From Herpetosiphonaceae bacterium (GTDB lineage Bacteria > Chloroflexota > Chloroflexia > Chloroflexales > Herpetosiphonaceae): a DNA stretch of 41,249 nucleotides. Shown here in pieces: positions 1-7,624 of this stretch; position 1 is the stretch's first letter; every line of letters starts with the position of its first letter. A program made the position numbers and the translations under genes. Below the pieces are notes generated by a model. The model was not told where the DNA came from and did not search any database. It saw nothing but the letters and a program-made list of their open reading frames with translations. The DNA is taken from contig JABXJS010000181.1 in NCBI GenBank assembly GCA_013538855.1, positions 1 through 41,249 on the forward strand, read 5' to 3'.

Positions 1-25
1 ATGCCGTAACGGCCATCTACGGCAT
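1..25. terminator. Hairpin downstream of the anti-sigma gene
   Basis: An 8-bp perfect stem (ATGCCGTA / TACGGCAT) encloses a 9-nt loop. It lies about 60 nt beyond the stop of the minus-strand anti-sigma gene. There is no obvious T-tract, so it may be a weak or factor-dependent terminator, or part of whatever lies left of the window. Confidence 0.35.
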
Positions 26-87
26 GGTTCGGGCTATCCCGCTCGCACCGTACCGACCCTACACGCCACCCGAGCCAATCCTGTGAT

Positions 88-453
88 CTACTGAGTATGC
101 CAGATTTCGCTCACCCCAACATACGAGCCGAGAATATACAGCCCGTAGATCAATACAGCCACCCCGATCACCGAGAGCAGGGCGCTAATGGCGAAAAATG
201 CCCGGCGCTGACGTAGCCAGCGCTTCGAGCGCACCATCGGCTGGGCCAGCCCTGGCACCAGTGCCAGCAGGCGCGCAGTCAAGTCATCGGGAACCATCGG
301 CATCACCGCCGACTGCACCACGGTGTCGAAGGCTGCCGCGCGCTTGGCTGCCTTGGCGCACTCAGGACAAGTTGCCGCATGCTGCGACAGCTCAGCAGTA
401 TCGCCATCGGGGCGCAGGGCCAAATTTGTGCGATATTCTTTGCAATGTTCCAT
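88..453 (-). CDS. Zinc-finger anti-sigma factor (zf-HC2 type), single-pass membrane protein
   Basis: About 121 residues. The N-terminal cytoplasmic part carries the anti-sigma zinc-finger signature HAATCPEC (His-x3-Cys-x2-Cys) with an upstream Cys in MEHCKEY. A hydrophobic helix near the C terminus (AISALLSVIGVAVLIYGLYI) anchors it in the membrane. The family binds and silences its partner ECF sigma factor until a signal releases it. A longer in-frame start exists, but the ATG at 453 has AAGGAGA about 8 nt upstream and lies 10 nt after the sigma stop, so the two are co-transcribed and probably translationally linked. The extracytoplasmic tail is only about 15 residues, so sensing of a large ligand is unlikely. 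The inducing signal cannot be read from sequence. Confidence 0.85.
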   Translation of the reverse strand: MEHCKEYRTNLALRPDGDTAELSQHAATCPECAKAAKRAAAFDTVVQSAVMPMVPDDLTARLLALVPGLAQPMVRSKRWLRQRRAFFAISALLSVIGVAVLIYGLYILGSYVGVSEIWHTQ

Positions 454-463
454 AGCGATCTCC

Positions 464-1138
464 TTAGCGCCGCCCCAAGGCCCAGGCAAAGCGAGCAAGC
501 CGTGGTTGGGAGACAGGTACATCTGACTTTGCCACTGTGCGCGGTGGTTGGATCTTTTCGGATTCCGACGAGGCCAAGATTGTTGCTAAGCGTTCTTTGC
601 CGCGGCGAATATAGCTTTTGACTGTATTCAACGGCACATCCAAAATCTCTGCGATATCATTGTACCGCAAATCCTCAAAGTAGTAGAGCGTCAGCGCCAG
701 GCGGTAGTGATCTTCAAGGCTATCGAGGGCCTGGCGGATCTCGCCCTGTAGCTCGGTGTTGGTGGCCACAGCAGCGGGATCGGCCCAGCGATCATCGTCG
801 GCGAGGCTTTGGAGTGGATCGATAACCTCGCCATCGTCATCGCTCATCGGCGGCATCTCGGGCACGCGGCGGCCACGACGGCGTAGCTCATCACGGCCAA
901 GGTTCACCACGAGCCGATACAGCCACGTGGTGAAGCGACTTTCGCCATTGTACTGGCCGATCACCCGCAGCAGCTTCATACAAGCCTCTTGGGTCAGGTC
1001 GGCGGCATCCTCGGGCTGGCGCAGCACACTCATGGCGATACTGTAGATATATTGCTGCTGACCAACAATCAGCGCGCCGAGCGATTCCGGATCGCCGCGC
1101 TGTGCTCGTTGGATCAGTTCAGGTGTTGGCTCGGCCAC
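464..1138 (-). CDS. ECF-subfamily RNA polymerase sigma factor
   Basis: A 224-residue sigma-70 family factor with only regions 2 and 4. Region 2 (about residues 27-95) contains DAADLTQEACMKLLR and FTTWLYRLVVNLGRDELRR, typical of -10 recognition and core binding. An acidic linker with MSDDDGEVIDP follows. Region 4 (about 135-185) contains the helix-turn-helix YNDIAEILDVPLNTVKSYIR, which reads the -35 box. A tail of about 30 residues is extra. Translation starts at GTG with AAGGAG 8 nt upstream. The anti-sigma gene follows directly, the usual ECF pair. A probable autoregulated promoter lies just upstream (1166-1199). Confidence 0.93.
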   Translation of the reverse strand: MAEPTPELIQRAQRGDPESLGALIVGQQQYIYSIAMSVLRQPEDAADLTQEACMKLLRVIGQYNGESRFTTWLYRLVVNLGRDELRRRGRRVPEMPPMSDDDGEVIDPLQSLADDDRWADPAAVATNTELQGEIRQALDSLEDHYRLALTLYYFEDLRYNDIAEILDVPLNTVKSYIRRGKERLATILASSESEKIQPPRTVAKSDVPVSQPRLARFAWALGRR

Positions 1139-1172
1139 GTTCTTTACTCCTTAGCCCAGTACTACAACCTTG

Positions 1173-1199
1173 GACGCCAAGGTTTGCGCAAAGGTTGCA
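1173..1199 (-). promoter_or_regulatory. Candidate ECF-type promoter of the sigma/anti-sigma operon
   Basis: Read on the minus strand, TGCAAC (1199-1194) is followed after 17 nt by CGTC (1176-1173). This resembles the ECF promoter layout with an AAC-containing -35 and a CGT-type -10. A perfect inverted repeat, AACCTTGG-ACG-CCAAGGTT (1166-1184), covers the -10. The sigma start codon lies about 35 nt downstream. ECF factors commonly activate their own operon through such an element. Assigned by eye. Confidence 0.5.
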
Positions 1200-1224
1200 T
1201 GCATCTGCCGCTAATCATCGCCGA

Positions 1225-1284
1225 TACGGTGCTCCAAGGCACCGTACCGTCTACGGGAGCGTGGCTCCGTCTTTCGGACGAGCC
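1225..1284 (-). terminator. Two hairpins after the M61 peptidase gene
   Basis: The hairpin at 1263-1284 (GGCTC, one bulged C, GTC; 5-nt loop; GAC GAGCC) abuts the stop codon of the minus-strand M61 gene. A second at 1225-1246 has an 8-bp stem (TACGGTGC / GCACCGTA) and a 6-nt loop. Together they probably separate M61 transcription from the sigma operon. Neither has a strong T-tract. Confidence 0.45.
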
Positions 1285-3123
1285 TTAGCTCCGCCGTTTC
1301 TGCGGCGCTCGGGAGATCTCTTCGGTTCCAACAGGTGTTGTGGCAGCGGCTGCAGGCTGTGTGGAGTTGGCTGGGGCCTGATTGAGCCAGCTGCGGTAGT
1401 TGGCCTCCTGCTCTGCTGATGGCTCAGCGCTACGCTCAAGCGTGAGCTGGTCGTACTCTGGCTTGGTAAACGTCAGCGGCAGTGTGTGCAGCACATCGTT
1501 GCGGAAGAACGACACCTCGACCGTCGCGCCGACGCTATAGTCGGCAAGGCGATTTTGCAGTGTATCGTGATCAACACGCCAGCCATCGATAGCGATAAGC
1601 TCATCGTTGGGGGCGAGGCCGGCCTGATCTGCCGCGCCACCGTCGAGCACATGCGTCAGCTTGATCCGGCCATCGACTGCCTTCGTACGCACGCCGAGGC
1701 TTGGCTGTGGCGCATCGCCGCCCTCGACGCTGTGCTTATAGCTCCAGTTCAGCGTGAGGCCGACGGTCTCCAGGGCGGCAGCGAAGGGCAGCTCGGCCAC
1801 ACCATCGACATACTGGGCCAGCAGCGCGCTCCAGTCGCCTGGTGCGATCTGCTCCAGCGCTTGCAGCATGCCATTGTCTTCGGGGATGCCTGGCCCGCTG
1901 CTGGGATAGGTTGCATACAGCAGGCGAATGAGATCATCGAGCGAGCGCTGGCCCTGCGTGCGCTGGCGAATCTCCATATCGAGGATCAAGGCCACCAGCG
2001 CACCTTTAAGATAGTAGGAGATCGTGGTGTTCGGCGTGGTCTCATCAGGCCGATAGAGCTTGACCCACGCATCGAGCGAGGCCTCGCTGACGCTCTGCAC
2101 GAGACGGCCAGGCGTTGTCTGGAGCGTCACGATGTCTTTGGCCAGGCGCGCCAAGTAGCGCTCGGGGGTGATCAAGCCGCCGCGCACCAGCAGCAGGTCG
2201 GTGTAGTACTCGGTAAAGCCCTCCATCACCCACAGCAGGCGCGTGTAGTTCTCGTTGGTGTAGTCGAACGGCCCCAGCGGCGCGGCGCGCAGACGCTTGA
2301 CATTCCAGGTGTGAAAGAACTCATGCGAGACCAGGCTCAGGTAGCGCTCGTAGTTGCTGCTCGGGCGGAAGATATGGCGTGGCAGCAGCAGAACGGTCGA
2401 GTTGCGATGCTCCAGCCCGCCACCAGCATTCGGGCCACCAAGCAGCAGAATAAAGGTGTAGTGCGCGTAGGGCAGGCTGCCCCAGAAGTCGCGCTCGGTT
2501 TCGACGATGGTCTTGGCATCGGAAACCAGCTGCTCGTCGTCCTCGTTGCCCTGGCCCCAGATCACGAGCGCGTGGCGCTTGCCATCGACATCCCACTCCA
2601 GCCGCCGCTGCACGCCGATCTCGAACGGCGCATCGACCAGGTGATCGAAGTCATCGGCGCGGAAGGTTGTTGCGCCAGGAGTAAGTGGATCAAGGCCCGT
2701 GGTGATCTGCCAGCCGTCGGGCGCGCTAATGCTGACCTCCAGCGGCTCGCTGCTGCGCTCGGGCACGAACATAAATGTGGCGGCTGGCGTCAGATGCGCG
2801 TGGGTGGCGTCGATGTGGTTGGTGCGCACAGTCAGATCGTGGCCGTACACAAGATAGCGCACCTGAACGGACTGCACGCCGCGCGTATCAATCTCCCACG
2901 ACAGCTTATCGAGCTTGCGGCAGGTCAGCGCCTGGGAGCCGCTAAATGCCTGCACGTTGCGCACATGGCGGGCATACTCGCGCATAAGATATGAGCCTGG
3001 TGTCCATGCAGGCATCTGCACGCGCAGCGTGTCCGCAGCAACACCGTCGATCTCAAAGGTGATCGCGGCGAGGTGCCGCTGAGGCTGATCAATATTCACC
3101 GAATAGCGTAGCGCAACAGACAC
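1285..3123 (-). CDS. M61 family glycyl-aminopeptidase-like metalloprotease with PDZ domain
   Basis: 612 residues. The N-terminal beta domain carries the family hallmark around MPAWTPGSYLMREYARHV (residues 37-54). The gluzincin motif HEFFHTWNVKR (His267, Glu268, His271) supplies two zinc ligands and the general base, and WVMEGFTEYY (Glu301) is the likely third ligand. A PDZ domain sits at about residues 470-555 (LGVRTKAVDG to VEVSFFRNDVL), followed by a polar, Ala/Pro-rich tail. M61 enzymes remove N-terminal residues, often Gly or Ala, from peptides. No signal peptide is visible, so it is probably cytoplasmic. The GTG start has AAGGAGA 7 nt upstream. It lies downstream of a tiny membrane-protein gene on the same strand. 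Confidence 0.92.
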   Translation of the reverse strand: MSVALRYSVNIDQPQRHLAAITFEIDGVAADTLRVQMPAWTPGSYLMREYARHVRNVQAFSGSQALTCRKLDKLSWEIDTRGVQSVQVRYLVYGHDLTVRTNHIDATHAHLTPAATFMFVPERSSEPLEVSISAPDGWQITTGLDPLTPGATTFRADDFDHLVDAPFEIGVQRRLEWDVDGKRHALVIWGQGNEDDEQLVSDAKTIVETERDFWGSLPYAHYTFILLLGGPNAGGGLEHRNSTVLLLPRHIFRPSSNYERYLSLVSHEFFHTWNVKRLRAAPLGPFDYTNENYTRLLWVMEGFTEYYTDLLLVRGGLITPERYLARLAKDIVTLQTTPGRLVQSVSEASLDAWVKLYRPDETTPNTTISYYLKGALVALILDMEIRQRTQGQRSLDDLIRLLYATYPSSGPGIPEDNGMLQALEQIAPGDWSALLAQYVDGVAELPFAAALETVGLTLNWSYKHSVEGGDAPQPSLGVRTKAVDGRIKLTHVLDGGAADQAGLAPNDELIAIDGWRVDHDTLQNRLADYSVGATVEVSFFRNDVLHTLPLTFTKPEYDQLTLERSAEPSAEQEANYRSWLNQAPANSTQPAAAATTPVGTEEISRAPQKRRS

Positions 3124-3194
3124 AGATACTCTCCTTACAGAACAAAAGCTACATCAAGGATTAAGCGCAGCGGCCAGCATGCACCTGCTGCTGA

Positions 3195-3362
3195 TCAAAG
3201 ACTGGAGCGTGTAACAATGGCCATGCTGACAATACCGCCGCTAATCGCCAGGCCCGCACAAATCAGCAGGTAGTTATTGCCGATGATCAGCGCCAGCAGC
3301 AGTGCGATAACGCCAGCATACCAGGTGATGCGGGCCAGACTCGCAACTTCGTTTTGGTTCAT
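3195..3362 (-). CDS. Small two-helix membrane protein, 55 aa
   Basis: A short gene with an intact frame. ATG at 3362 is preceded by GAGGGGG with a 4-nt gap, and the stop is TGA at 3195-3197. The product begins MNQNEVASLARITWYAGVIA and has two hydrophobic stretches (about residues 14-28 and 31-50) separated by Gly-Asn-Asn, consistent with a membrane hairpin. The tail is TRSSL. No family is recognised. It lies 72 nt upstream of the M61 gene on the same strand, so the two may share a transcript. The good ribosome binding site and clean membrane pattern are the support for a real gene. Confidence 0.65.
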   Translation of the reverse strand: MNQNEVASLARITWYAGVIALLLALIIGNNYLLICAGLAISGGIVSMAIVTRSSL

Positions 3363-3477
3363 TGATCCCCCTCGTATGGCTTGTGTAAGCCTAGTGTAGT
3401 GCTTCCACTCTGGCCCGTCAAGCGCAGCGGCAGGCTAAAATCTGGTAGGATATGCAGACCTATTTGTGGAGGTTTGC

Positions 3478-4506
3478 ATGGCTCGTTTCGTGTTTTTGTT
3501 CTGCCTTGGACTAGCGCTCGCGCTCGGCTCGGCACCGGCAAGTCAGGCCACCAGCCCCCAGCTGCGTGCAATTGCCGGGCCAGAGATCGTGCTCTATGCC
3601 GCCAAGGACGCTGCGCACACCCGAGTGATTGGCCCGGAGACGCGGCTGCGTGCCAAGGCCGCGTCAACAATGACGTTTCAGGTCACCTATGTTGGCAGCT
3701 GGCCAGCGGCAGCCCAGGCTGCCTTCGACTATGCGCTCAGCATCTGGGCCAGCACGCTGCGCTCCACGGTGCCCGTGCGCGTCGAGGCCAGCTGGGAGAA
3801 CCTGGGCGGCGGCGTGCTTGGCTCGGCTGGCCCATGGCTTAGCTCGGGCAATGCGCCAGGGCTTGATCCACAGGCGTTCTACCCCTATGCGCTGATCGAC
3901 GCGCGCCTTGGCTCTGATATTGATCCTAGCCGGGTTGATATTACCGCCCACTTCAACAGCAACCAGCCAAGCTGGTACTTTGGCACCGACGGCAACCCGC
4001 CGAGCGGCACGTTTGATTTCGTCTCGGTGGTGCTGCACGAGTTTGGGCACGGCTTGGGCTTTACCGGCTCAGCCAGCGTCAGCGGCGGGCAAGGGTCGTG
4101 GGGCTTTAGCGGCACCCCGTTCATCTACGACCGCTTTGCACAAAATGGAACGGGCCAGAACGTGCTCGATACAGCGCTCTTCCCCAACCCGTCAACAGCG
4201 CTCGCCACGCAGCTGCAAAGCGGCAGCCTGTTCTGGAGCGGCGCAGCCGCCCAGGCCAACAATGGCAACGCCAAGCCCAAGCTTTATAGCCCACCGGCTT
4301 GGCAGCAAGGGTCAAGCTTCTCGCATTTGGATGAGAGCACCTACCCAGCCGGAAACATCAACTCGCTGATGACGCCAGCGCTAGCCCCAACCGAGGTGAT
4401 CCACAGCCCTGGGCCGATCACGCGCGGCATCATGCAAGATATCGGCTGGCAGCTTCAGTCGCTCAACTTGCCCAACAAGCTCTACTTGCCCTATGTACGA
4501 AGATAA
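3478..4506 (+). CDS. Secreted HEXXH zinc metalloprotease with C-terminal YLP motif
   Basis: 342 residues from ATG 3478, which has GGAG 7 nt upstream; an in-frame GTG 12 nt earlier overlaps that Shine-Dalgarno and is rejected. A signal peptide (ARFVFLFCLGLALALGSAPA) with likely cleavage after ASQA marks export. The catalytic motif VVLHEFGHGLGFTG places His187, Glu188 and His191. HEXXHxxG resembles metzincins, but the position of their third His is Gly, so the third zinc ligand must lie elsewhere. Preceding features such as SWYFGTDGNPPSG belong to a family of extracellular bacterial proteases I recognise only loosely. The protein ends NKLYLPYVRR, the terminal motif shared with two other secreted proteins here. 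Probably extracellular or surface-attached protein degradation. Confidence 0.82.
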   Translation: MARFVFLFCLGLALALGSAPASQATSPQLRAIAGPEIVLYAAKDAAHTRVIGPETRLRAKAASTMTFQVTYVGSWPAAAQAAFDYALSIWASTLRSTVPVRVEASWENLGGGVLGSAGPWLSSGNAPGLDPQAFYPYALIDARLGSDIDPSRVDITAHFNSNQPSWYFGTDGNPPSGTFDFVSVVLHEFGHGLGFTGSASVSGGQGSWGFSGTPFIYDRFAQNGTGQNVLDTALFPNPSTALATQLQSGSLFWSGAAAQANNGNAKPKLYSPPAWQQGSSFSHLDESTYPAGNINSLMTPALAPTEVIHSPGPITRGIMQDIGWQLQSLNLPNKLYLPYVRR

Positions 4507-4511
4507 CACAA

Positions 4512-4529
4512 TATGCTAATATTAGCATA
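4512..4529. promoter_or_regulatory. 18-bp perfect palindrome upstream of the S9 peptidase
   Basis: TATGCTAATATTAGCATA is fully self-complementary and lies 5 nt after the stop of the metalloprotease gene and 63 nt before the GTG of the S9 peptidase. There is no T-tract or GC stem, so an operator is more likely than a terminator. A possible promoter (TTCGAC, 18 nt, TACTCT) follows at about 4531-4560. Confidence 0.4.
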
Positions 4530-4591
4530 ATTCGACAGAGCTAAGGGCATATGCTACTCTGTCGCACTAGCAACCAATGGAGGATGACACC

Positions 4592-6637
4592 GTGAGTGAA
4601 CCAAGGCGCTGGACGCCAGAAACCCTGCTTGATCTGCGATTTGTTTCGGATACTCAAATCTCGCCTGATGGGCGGACAGTCGCCTTCGTGTACAGCTGGA
4701 TCGAGGAGTTCACCCACTCCGATGGCGTATGCCGACCGGGCTACCGCTCGGCAATCCACACTGTGCCTGTTGAGGGCGGCACGCCGCACCGCAAAACCTA
4801 CGCCACCACCGGCCGCGACGCAGCGCCGCGCTGGTCGCCCGATGGTCGCAAGCTCGCGTTTTTGTCCACCCGCGACGGCGCGATCTTTCAGCTGTTCCTG
4901 CTCGATCTTGATCGTGGCGGCGAGGCCCAGCAGCTGACCAACCTGGCCTACGGCGTGGCCGAGGTCCACTGGCGTCACGACAGCCAGGCGCTCGTCTTTA
5001 TCTCACGCGGCGACAAAAACAAAGAGCACAAGCGCGTCGAGAAGCTGCGCGATGAGAAGATTATCGAGCGCCTGCCGTTTAAGTTCGATGGCGTGGGCTA
5101 TCTGCAGCCGGAGTACGCTAACCTGTGGATGGTCGAGCTGGGCCAGCCGCCGCGCCAGCTCTCCGCCGAGGAGTATGATCACTCCGATCCGATGTGGTCG
5201 CCCGATGGCAGCGAGATCGCCTTTGTGACGGTATCGCGGGCCGAGCTGGAGCACACGCGCCAGGCCGACGTGTATGTGTTCAACGTTGCCAGCGGCGAGT
5301 CGCGCCGCCTCACCAGCACCGCTGGCCCGGCCTACCACCCAACCTGGTCGCCAGACGGCACGCAGCTGGTCTATATCGGCCATAACAATCACACCGGCAA
5401 CGCCTCCAACGAGGCGCTGTGGGGCGTCAGCCGCAGCGGCGGCGATGCGCGGCTGCTATCGGCGGGCTTTGAGTACGGCCTGGAAAACAGCGTCGCCACC
5501 GACTCACGCCTTGGCCGTTTCCCGCAGCGTCCGATCTGGCGCGCAGATGGTGTCTACTTTATCGCCACAGCGGCGGCGCGCACGCGGCTCTACCGCTACA
5601 GCGACGGCGAGATCAGCCAGCTCACGCCCGACGATGCGCCGTCGATCTCCGGCTTCACCTGTGCCGAGGGCTACACCGCCTTTACCGGCTCGACGCAGAC
5701 GCAGCCCGACGCCGTGTATGTGCGCGAGCCAGGCGGACAGCTGCGGCTGCTGTTCGATCCCAACGCCGAGCTGCTGGAGACGCTGGAGACGCTGCCGTCC
5801 GAGCACTTCAGCTACACAGCCCACGACGAGCTTGATCTAGAGGGCTGGGTGCTCAAGCCAGCGGCCATGCAGGCGGGCCAGCGCTATCCTTTAATTCTAT
5901 ACATCCACGGCGGGCCGCACAGCGCCTACGGCCACAGCTTCTTTCACGAGTTTCAGATGCTGGCGGCGGCAGGCTTCGGCGTGCTCTATGTTAACCCACG
6001 CGGCGGCACAGGCTATGGCCAGGACTTCCGCGCGCTGGTGCGCCAAGACTTCGGCGGCGATGACTACCGCGACCTGATGCGCGCCATCGATGTGGCGCTG
6101 GAGTGGGACTGGGTTGACCCGCAGCGGCTGGGCGTGGCTGGCGGCTCGTATGGCGGCTATATGGTCAACTGGATTATCAGCCACACTGATCGCTTCGCCG
6201 CCGCCAACACGCAGCGCTGTCTATCCAACCTGATGAGCTTTTTCGGCACCTCAGACATTGGGCCATACTTCGGCGAGGACGAGTTTGGCGGCAAGCCGTG
6301 GGCCGATATCAGCAAGTTCATTGATCGCTCGCCGATCCGCTATGTCGACAAAATCAGCACACCCCTGCTGATCATCCACGCCGACGAGGATCATCGCTGC
6401 CCAGCCGAGCAGGCCGAGCAGCTCTACACAGCCCTCAAGGTGCTTGAGCAGCCGGTGCGCTTTGTCCGCTTCCCGCGCGAGGGCCACGAGCTATCGCGCT
6501 CTGGCGAGCCGCTGCATCGTATCGCGCGCATCGAGTACATTCTGGACTGGTTCGGCCACTACCTGCACAGCGACGATCTCACACCGGCAGACCAGTTCCG
6601 GCGCACGGTCGCCGGCGACTGGCGCGCCAAGGAGTAA
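4592..6637 (+). CDS. S9 family serine peptidase (acylaminoacyl-peptidase / dipeptidyl-peptidase type)
   Basis: 681 residues from GTG 4592. An ATG lies 15 nt earlier, but GGAGG falls inside that extension at the right distance for the GTG. The N-terminal two thirds form a beta-propeller with repeated WSPDG blades (RWSPDGRKLAFLS, MWSPDGSEIAFV, TWSPDGTQLVYI). The C-terminal alpha/beta hydrolase has the oxyanion region YIHGGPHSAYG, nucleophile elbow GGSYGGYM (Ser519), Asp600 in HADEDHRCP and His632 in REGHEL. All three catalytic residues are present. No signal peptide, so probably cytoplasmic cleavage of short or N-acylated peptides. The isoaspartyl peptidase gene starts 2 nt after its stop, a tight operon for peptide salvage. 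Confidence 0.93.
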   Translation: MSEPRRWTPETLLDLRFVSDTQISPDGRTVAFVYSWIEEFTHSDGVCRPGYRSAIHTVPVEGGTPHRKTYATTGRDAAPRWSPDGRKLAFLSTRDGAIFQLFLLDLDRGGEAQQLTNLAYGVAEVHWRHDSQALVFISRGDKNKEHKRVEKLRDEKIIERLPFKFDGVGYLQPEYANLWMVELGQPPRQLSAEEYDHSDPMWSPDGSEIAFVTVSRAELEHTRQADVYVFNVASGESRRLTSTAGPAYHPTWSPDGTQLVYIGHNNHTGNASNEALWGVSRSGGDARLLSAGFEYGLENSVATDSRLGRFPQRPIWRADGVYFIATAAARTRLYRYSDGEISQLTPDDAPSISGFTCAEGYTAFTGSTQTQPDAVYVREPGGQLRLLFDPNAELLETLETLPSEHFSYTAHDELDLEGWVLKPAAMQAGQRYPLILYIHGGPHSAYGHSFFHEFQMLAAAGFGVLYVNPRGGTGYGQDFRALVRQDFGGDDYRDLMRAIDVALEWDWVDPQRLGVAGGSYGGYMVNWIISHTDRFAAANTQRCLSNLMSFFGTSDIGPYFGEDEFGGKPWADISKFIDRSPIRYVDKISTPLLIIHADEDHRCPAEQAEQLYTALKVLEQPVRFVRFPREGHELSRSGEPLHRIARIEYILDWFGHYLHSDDLTPADQFRRTVAGDWRAKE

Positions 6638-6639
6638 GT

Positions 6640-7536
6640 ATGCCCCTAGCAATTGCCGTCCACGGCGGCGCAGGCAACATTCCCGACTCGCTGCGCGCAG
6701 AGCACGCGGCTGGCATCGAGGCGGCGCTGGACGCGGGCCAACAAGTGCTCCAGCAGGGCGGCTCCGCGCTAGAGGCCGTGATCGCCGCCACGCAGGTGCT
6801 CGAAGCGCTACCAGCCTTCAATGCTGGCTATGGCAGCGTGCTCAACGCCAATGGCGAGGTTGAAACCGATGCTGGGCTGATGGATGGGCGCACATTAGAC
6901 ATCGGCGCGGTTGCCGCCGTGCAGGGTGTGCGCTATCCCATCCGCGCCGCCGAGGCTGTGCTACACACACCGCATGTGCTGTTTGCCAAGGGCGACGCAG
7001 TGCAGATCGCCAGCGCCGCCGGCGTTGAGCTGTGTGATCCAGCCAGCCTGATCACCCCACGGCGCCTTGAGGACTGGCGCACAGGCAACAACGACTTCAA
7101 GGTCGACTCGGGGCTGGCCAGCGGGCCTGCCGATACGGTGGGCGCAGTCGCGCTAGACAGCCAGGGCAACCTGGCGGCGGCGACCTCGACCGGCGGCATG
7201 AGCGGCAAGCCGCCTGGGCGCATCGGCGACTCGCCCTTGCCTGGCGGCGGCTTCTACGCCGACAACAGCGCCGGAGCGTGCTCGACCACCGGCTGGGGCG
7301 AGACGATCGCCCGTGTCTTGATGGCGCGCCGGGCCATCGAGGGGCTAGAGCTTGGGCTAACCGCCCAGGAGGCGGCGGCGCGCGCCGTGCGCCTGCTCGG
7401 TGCCCGCATCGACGGCGGCGAAGGTGGCCTGATTCTGGTCGCACCAGACGGCCAGGTCGCAGCCAGCTTCAACTCCGACCGCATGACGCACGCGTGGTGG
7501 AGCAGCCGCGACGATAAGCGCCATATCGTGGCCTAG
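6640..7536 (+). CDS. iaaA: Isoaspartyl peptidase / L-asparaginase (Ntn-hydrolase type)
   Basis: 298 residues of the plant-type asparaginase family, which autocleaves before a Thr that becomes the N-terminal nucleophile. The cleavage site is visible in DTVGAVALD (Thr166). Flanking family motifs are HGGAGNIP at the N terminus, AGYGSVLN near residue 65, and the substrate loop TSTGGMSGKPPGRIGDSPLPG. The enzyme hydrolyses beta-aspartyl dipeptides and, less well, asparagine, clearing isoaspartyl products of protein ageing. It is coupled to the upstream S9 peptidase (stop to start 2 nt; AAGGAG lies over the S9 stop). Length and motifs are normal for the family. Confidence 0.93.
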   Translation: MPLAIAVHGGAGNIPDSLRAEHAAGIEAALDAGQQVLQQGGSALEAVIAATQVLEALPAFNAGYGSVLNANGEVETDAGLMDGRTLDIGAVAAVQGVRYPIRAAEAVLHTPHVLFAKGDAVQIASAAGVELCDPASLITPRRLEDWRTGNNDFKVDSGLASGPADTVGAVALDSQGNLAAATSTGGMSGKPPGRIGDSPLPGGGFYADNSAGACSTTGWGETIARVLMARRAIEGLELGLTAQEAAARAVRLLGARIDGGEGGLILVAPDGQVAASFNSDRMTHAWWSSRDDKRHIVA

Positions 7537-7563
7537 CGCCATCCGCACAATCAAACAGCGAAT

Positions 7564-7600
7564 CGGACGCCAGCCTAAATCAGCTTGAGGCTGGCGTCCG
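7564..7600 (+). terminator. Strong hairpin after the peptidase operon
   Basis: A perfect 13-bp stem (CGGACGCCAGCCT / AGGCTGGCGTCCG) with an 11-nt loop starts 27 nt after the iaaA stop and ends 24 nt before the next gene. It lacks a long T-tract but is the likely transcription end of the S9-iaaA operon. Confidence 0.6.
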
Positions 7601-7624
7601 TATGTTGGCAGGAAGGAGGTCACA

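Noticed and set aside
1486-2994. 502-codon open frame on the plus strand
   Set aside because: It is exactly antisense to the M61 peptidase, whose motifs are unambiguous; no ribosome binding site or recognisable protein.
3478-4506. Metzincin assignment for the secreted metalloprotease
   Set aside because: The motif HEFGHGLGFTG lacks the third His/Asp at the metzincin position.
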